DNA of 64,000 nucleotides, taken from Lycorma delicatula (lineage: Eukaryota > Arthropoda > Insecta > Hemiptera > Fulgoridae). The stretch spans positions 347,880,491 to 347,944,490 of the forward strand of contig NC_134455.1 in NCBI RefSeq assembly GCF_047948215.1, given 5' to 3'. A model generated the notes under the pieces. That model made no database searches, was not told where the DNA came from, and saw only the letters and a list, made by a program, of their open reading frames with translations. The translations under genes and the position numbers were made by a program. This document shows, piece after piece, positions 60,696 through 64,000 of the stretch (positions are counted from its first letter, which is position 1; each line of letters starts with the position of its first letter).

Positions 60696-62900
60696 ATGAC
60701 ACCTTCAACAAGCAATCCAAATTTAAAATTAATTCCAGGCACAGCATTGTATACAAAATGCTTAAACAAAATACAAAAACCACAAGATGATACAGAAAGC
60801 AAACCAGAATGTGTTATAGTCAAGTCGGTGAATAAAGCTTGTTCAGCACTTGACATTTCCCCTGTTAAGGTTCAAAAATTATCGAGCAGCACAAAAACCA
60901 ATTTAAAAAAATAAAGTTACAAAAATAGATGAGTCAGTTACCAGTAAATTAAACGATTCCTTTGATTTAAATTCTTCAGAAGAAACCAGTTTAGTACCAT
61001 AAAATTATGCTGATTTAGGTAGGGAATATGAAAAATTAATCATTAAAATAAAGGATAAAATGAAACAGTTACATCAACCCAGGAAAAAATTAATATTTTA
61101 AGTTTATTACCAAGCAGCTGGTACATTCAAAAAATTCAAAATGAGTTTAATGTAAGTCAATATTTAGCCTGTCAATCCAAACAAATAGTAAAACAAGTGG
61201 AATTTTGCCACAAATTGGTAAAAAGAAACCCAGTTACGTAATTGATGAAATGTTATTAAATGTGTCCAAGATTTTTACCAGAATGTTGAGCAAAGCCGAA
61301 TGATGCAAGGCAAGAAGCATTGTGCCTCTGAAGACAAGCTGATGGGAAGAAAATTAATATTTAAAAATGGCTTATCTTATGTAACTTAAAAGAACTGTAC
61401 ACAGCCTTCGAAGAAAAATATAATTTAAAAATTGGTTTTTGCAAAATTTGCTGATTTAAGACCTAAATTTTGTGTTCTGGCTGGTGGGTCAGGTACTCAC
61501 TCTAATTGTATGTGTGTCACTCACCAAAATGTAAAACTCATGTTATCTGCTCTAAAAGTGAAATTTGATTATAAAATTCTACTTTCAACCATGGTATGTG
61601 ATGTAGAAAATGAAACGTGCATGCTGTCACAGTGTGAAAAATGTCCAGGCACTAATGAAGTGCTCAGATTAATGCAAGAGAGCTGAGATGATCTTGATTC
61701 TGAAATTAGCTTCAAATAGTGGGTTTCTGTTGATCATTGTGAACTAACTATTCAAATTCTTCCATTTCAACAGTACTTAGATAACTTACAGAAAATTTAA
61801 ATAATCTAAAAAGGCATCATTTTGTTGCAAAGAAAAAAGTTAATTTCCTCAACGTTAAAAAAGAAAACTTGTTGGAGAGTGAATGTATTATAATGGGAGA
61901 CTAAAAATTTTCCTTTTGTGGTACAGGATGACGTCCAGTCATATCACTGGTCAAAAACTTATGCAACAGTACATCCATTTCTCATATATTTTAATAAAGA
62001 AGGAAAATTACAAAGCCAAAGCTACTGTGTGATTTGTGAGTACTTGAACTACAATACATATTTCTTCTGCTTCCAAAAGCAAGTTATAAATAAAATGAAA
62101 ACACTGTTACCACAAGTTAAAAAAAATAAAAAAATATTTTTTTTATTTTTCTGATGGCTCCTCAGCCCAGTATAAAAACAAAAAATTTTCATAAATTTGT
62201 GCTTCCATCTAGAAGTTTTGAAATCACAGCTAAATGGTATTTTTTTGCCTCATACCATGGAAAAGGACCATGTATTGGTAGAACTGTAAAAAGGACTGTG
62301 ACTAATGCAAGCCTTCAAAGGATAGTCAACAATAAAATTGTTACACCTTCTGAAATCTACAATTATTGCAAAGAGAATATTAAACATTATTATCTGCTCT
62401 AATGGAGATGTTCAAGAGACTGAAGAATACTTCAGTTCTTGATATCAGGTAATCACAACAGTCCCAGAAACAAGAGCCTTTCTTGTGTATGTTCCAACAA
62501 GTCAGAGATGTATTCTGAAAGTACAGGCGACCTTTGAATCAGAAAAATTTACATTAGTATCAGTACACAAGGACATTAGTGTTTCTGATTGTTTTATAGG
62601 TTTACCAAAGCCAAAATGTAAAAATTATGTCTGCTGCATATACAATGGCAAAGGGTGGTTAGGTGAAGTCATTGAAGTCAAAATACATGAAAATGAAAAG
62701 TAATAATGAATACACTTTTTCCACCCACAGGGTCCTGGTACTTCATTCAAGAAATCATTGAAGGGTAATCAAACGGGTTCAACTAGAAAATATTTTAAAG
62801 AGTCTCACATCTTCAACGTTTTTTCTAACAACTACTCGAGAGGACGCAACATTACACCAAATATGAATGAGGAATTATCAGTTCTACTCAATAAAAAAAT
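60696..62900 (+). pseudogene. Putative transposase of the long-inverted-repeat element, broken
   Basis: Plus-strand pieces in order: a polar N-terminus (NPNLKLIPGTALYTKCLNKI...), PRKKLIF-like and Ser/Lys-rich spacer, LKIGFCKFADLRPKFCVLAG-like segment (61432 on), CMCVTHQNVKLMLSALK and CMLSQCEKCPG (Cys/His-rich), WSKTYATVHPFLIYF, then FSDGSSAQYKN (62147-62179). After a frameshift come AKWYFFASYHGKGPC (62229-62273), VTNASLQRIVNNKIVTPSEI, and VYVPTSQRCILKVQ. The ordered SDGxxxQYKN and A-W-FF-xS-HGKGPC blocks resemble a conserved protein group I have seen only as unnamed transposon-related proteins. Frameshifts near 61690, 61900, 62190 and 62400 make it non-functional. Confidence 0.65.
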
Positions 62901-63160
62901 GGCAGGAGCACTAAGTTATGTTAGTTAAGTTTGTTATTAAAAAGTGCAAAATTATTCATAACTTCCATTAGCGGGAGTAAAATAAGATAAAAGTGAATTG
63001 AATATATTGTTAATTCATTTAATTGTTTATTTTGTAATTATATCATTCTGTAATTAACTATTTATACTTTTGTAATTGTCATTTATTAATTATAAATTTA
63101 TTCATTCTAATAAATTTAGTTGTAATTTTTATAATCTGAAAAAATACATAATATCAGTAT

Positions 63161-63851
63161 TTTTGGATACATTGTTAATAGTTAGAAGAAACAGTACTTT
63201 AGCGGTTTTGTTGGCTACATTACTCCTCAACCCCTTTGAGTAACAAAATAAATTTTATATGGTTTTTATTAAAAGTACTTACTGCAGTAAATATTTCAGT
63301 TTTTCCACCTGTCCCACATGTGGTTTTTGGGCCCTACAAGCAAGACATATTCAAATTCTTACGATTTGGCAGCCATTTTTTTTTTTTATGAAGGACACTC
63401 GGTAACAGTCCAATTTTATTTCTACAAGTACTATTAGTACCCAAGAGTTAAAAGGTAAAAAATAGGCCTGTTACCCTAAGCCCTTCATTATTTATTTTGA
63501 AACCAAAATTTAAAAAAAGAACAATTTGTAAATGTAACTTCAGTAAACATTATAAGATTTGGTTACATAACAAAATGAATTTTGAATACACTAAGATGAA
63601 GTTCCACCTTTACTCTTTTTGACTCCTCTGTACAATGTAAAATAAGAATGCTGCAGCTCACAGAAAAGGTGATGAAAATGGCTGTTTTTACCTGCTGGTG
63701 AGTTAAAAAATAGTCTATCACTGAAGTAAAAAAATTTTTTTAAATATAAAAAAATATTTTTTGCCCACGAAGGTGGGTAGTTATCATATACCAAATATAT
63801 CAAAATCAAAAATAGTGATGCACTGATCATTTGTTGAATTAAAATGGAATA
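63161..63851. repeat. Right long inverted repeat of the 59-64 kb transposon
   Basis: Partner of 59253-59960. It opens with TTTTGGATACATTGTTA at the inner side. Confidence 0.88.
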
Positions 63852-64000
63852 CCTCTGGAGATATTTTTATGAAATTTGGTCCATATATATCAAAAATTAC
63901 AAAATAAATAAGTTTTAAAATGTTATCTTTGAAAATCGCAAATGCTGGCCATTACAACCTTTTTTAATTGTTAATGGTTCTGTAAATATTAGGTTTATAA
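63852..64000. other. Sequence beyond the right inverted repeat
   Basis: Short end of the window; nothing recognised. Confidence 0.5.

Larger units (their letters stand above)
59253..63851 (+). mobile_element. DNA transposon with long (about 0.7 kb) inverted repeats
   Basis: Long inverted repeats at 59253-59960 and 63161-63851 enclose about 3.2 kb with a broken plus-strand gene. The repeat arms are recognisable throughout, e.g. ACTCAAAGGGGTTGA-GAGTAA, GTATTCAAAATTCATTTTGT and ATTTTTGATTTTGAT. Both arms have diverged, so the insertion is not recent. The outermost bases and target duplication were not defined. The superfamily is not assigned. Confidence 0.8.

Noticed and set aside
60656..60856. 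A minus-strand frame inside the long-inverted-repeat element
   Set aside because: Antisense to the transposase-related plus-strand frame and without recognisable motif.

Overview
This is a strongly AT-rich animal nuclear window, almost certainly from an insect. Four signs point there: spliced genes with long introns, arthropod-type R1-clade and RTE-type LINEs, many mariner/IS630-type transposons, and a nuclear copy of mitochondrial nad5 that reads correctly only with the invertebrate mitochondrial code (TGA=Trp, AGA=Ser). A hemipteran is plausible, but the sequence alone does not settle the order. I see no bacterial-type genes, operons, CRISPR arrays or RNA genes.

The one host gene I can support lies on the minus strand and spans most of the window. 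Six exons (48482-48741, 46071-46160, 37609-37800, 29747-29938, 23796-23882, 19766-19945) join in one open frame. They encode an acidic segment, a first RRM, a Ser/Pro-rich linker and a second RRM. Each RRM is split by an intron at the same structural position. All five introns between these exons are phase 2. A possible terminal exon lies at 12974-13184. The 5' exons are not identified. The family was not recognised beyond 'tandem RRM protein'.

The rest is intron or flank filled with transposons in many states of decay. 1-5.3 kb: IS630/mariner-type remnants, one with clear terminal inverted repeats, and the nad5 insertion inside a dispersed repeat. 6.7-9.1 kb: a decayed RTE-type LINE. 10.9-11.6 kb: a small Helitron. 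15.7-19.7 kb: a mariner interrupted by a second RTE copy. 21-28.4 kb: a mariner, PIF/Harbinger pieces and a decayed LINE. 30.7-36 kb: an R1-clade LINE with tandem repeats in its 3' region. 36.7-43.2 kb: a mariner piece, a Penelope-like element carrying two nested mariners, then a second Helitron with an internal minisatellite. 47-54.3 kb: three mariner relics and one IS630-type relic. 58.4-63.9 kb: an old direct duplication, then a DNA transposon with about 0.7-kb inverted repeats and a frameshifted transposase of a family I cannot name.

No intact autonomous element was found. All family calls are by eye from translated motifs, and element ends are approximate unless a target duplication or inverted repeat is stated. 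No clear new defence or regulatory system is visible. The points most worth a second look are the split-RRM gene, the long-inverted-repeat transposon, the nad5 insertion and the nested mobile elements.
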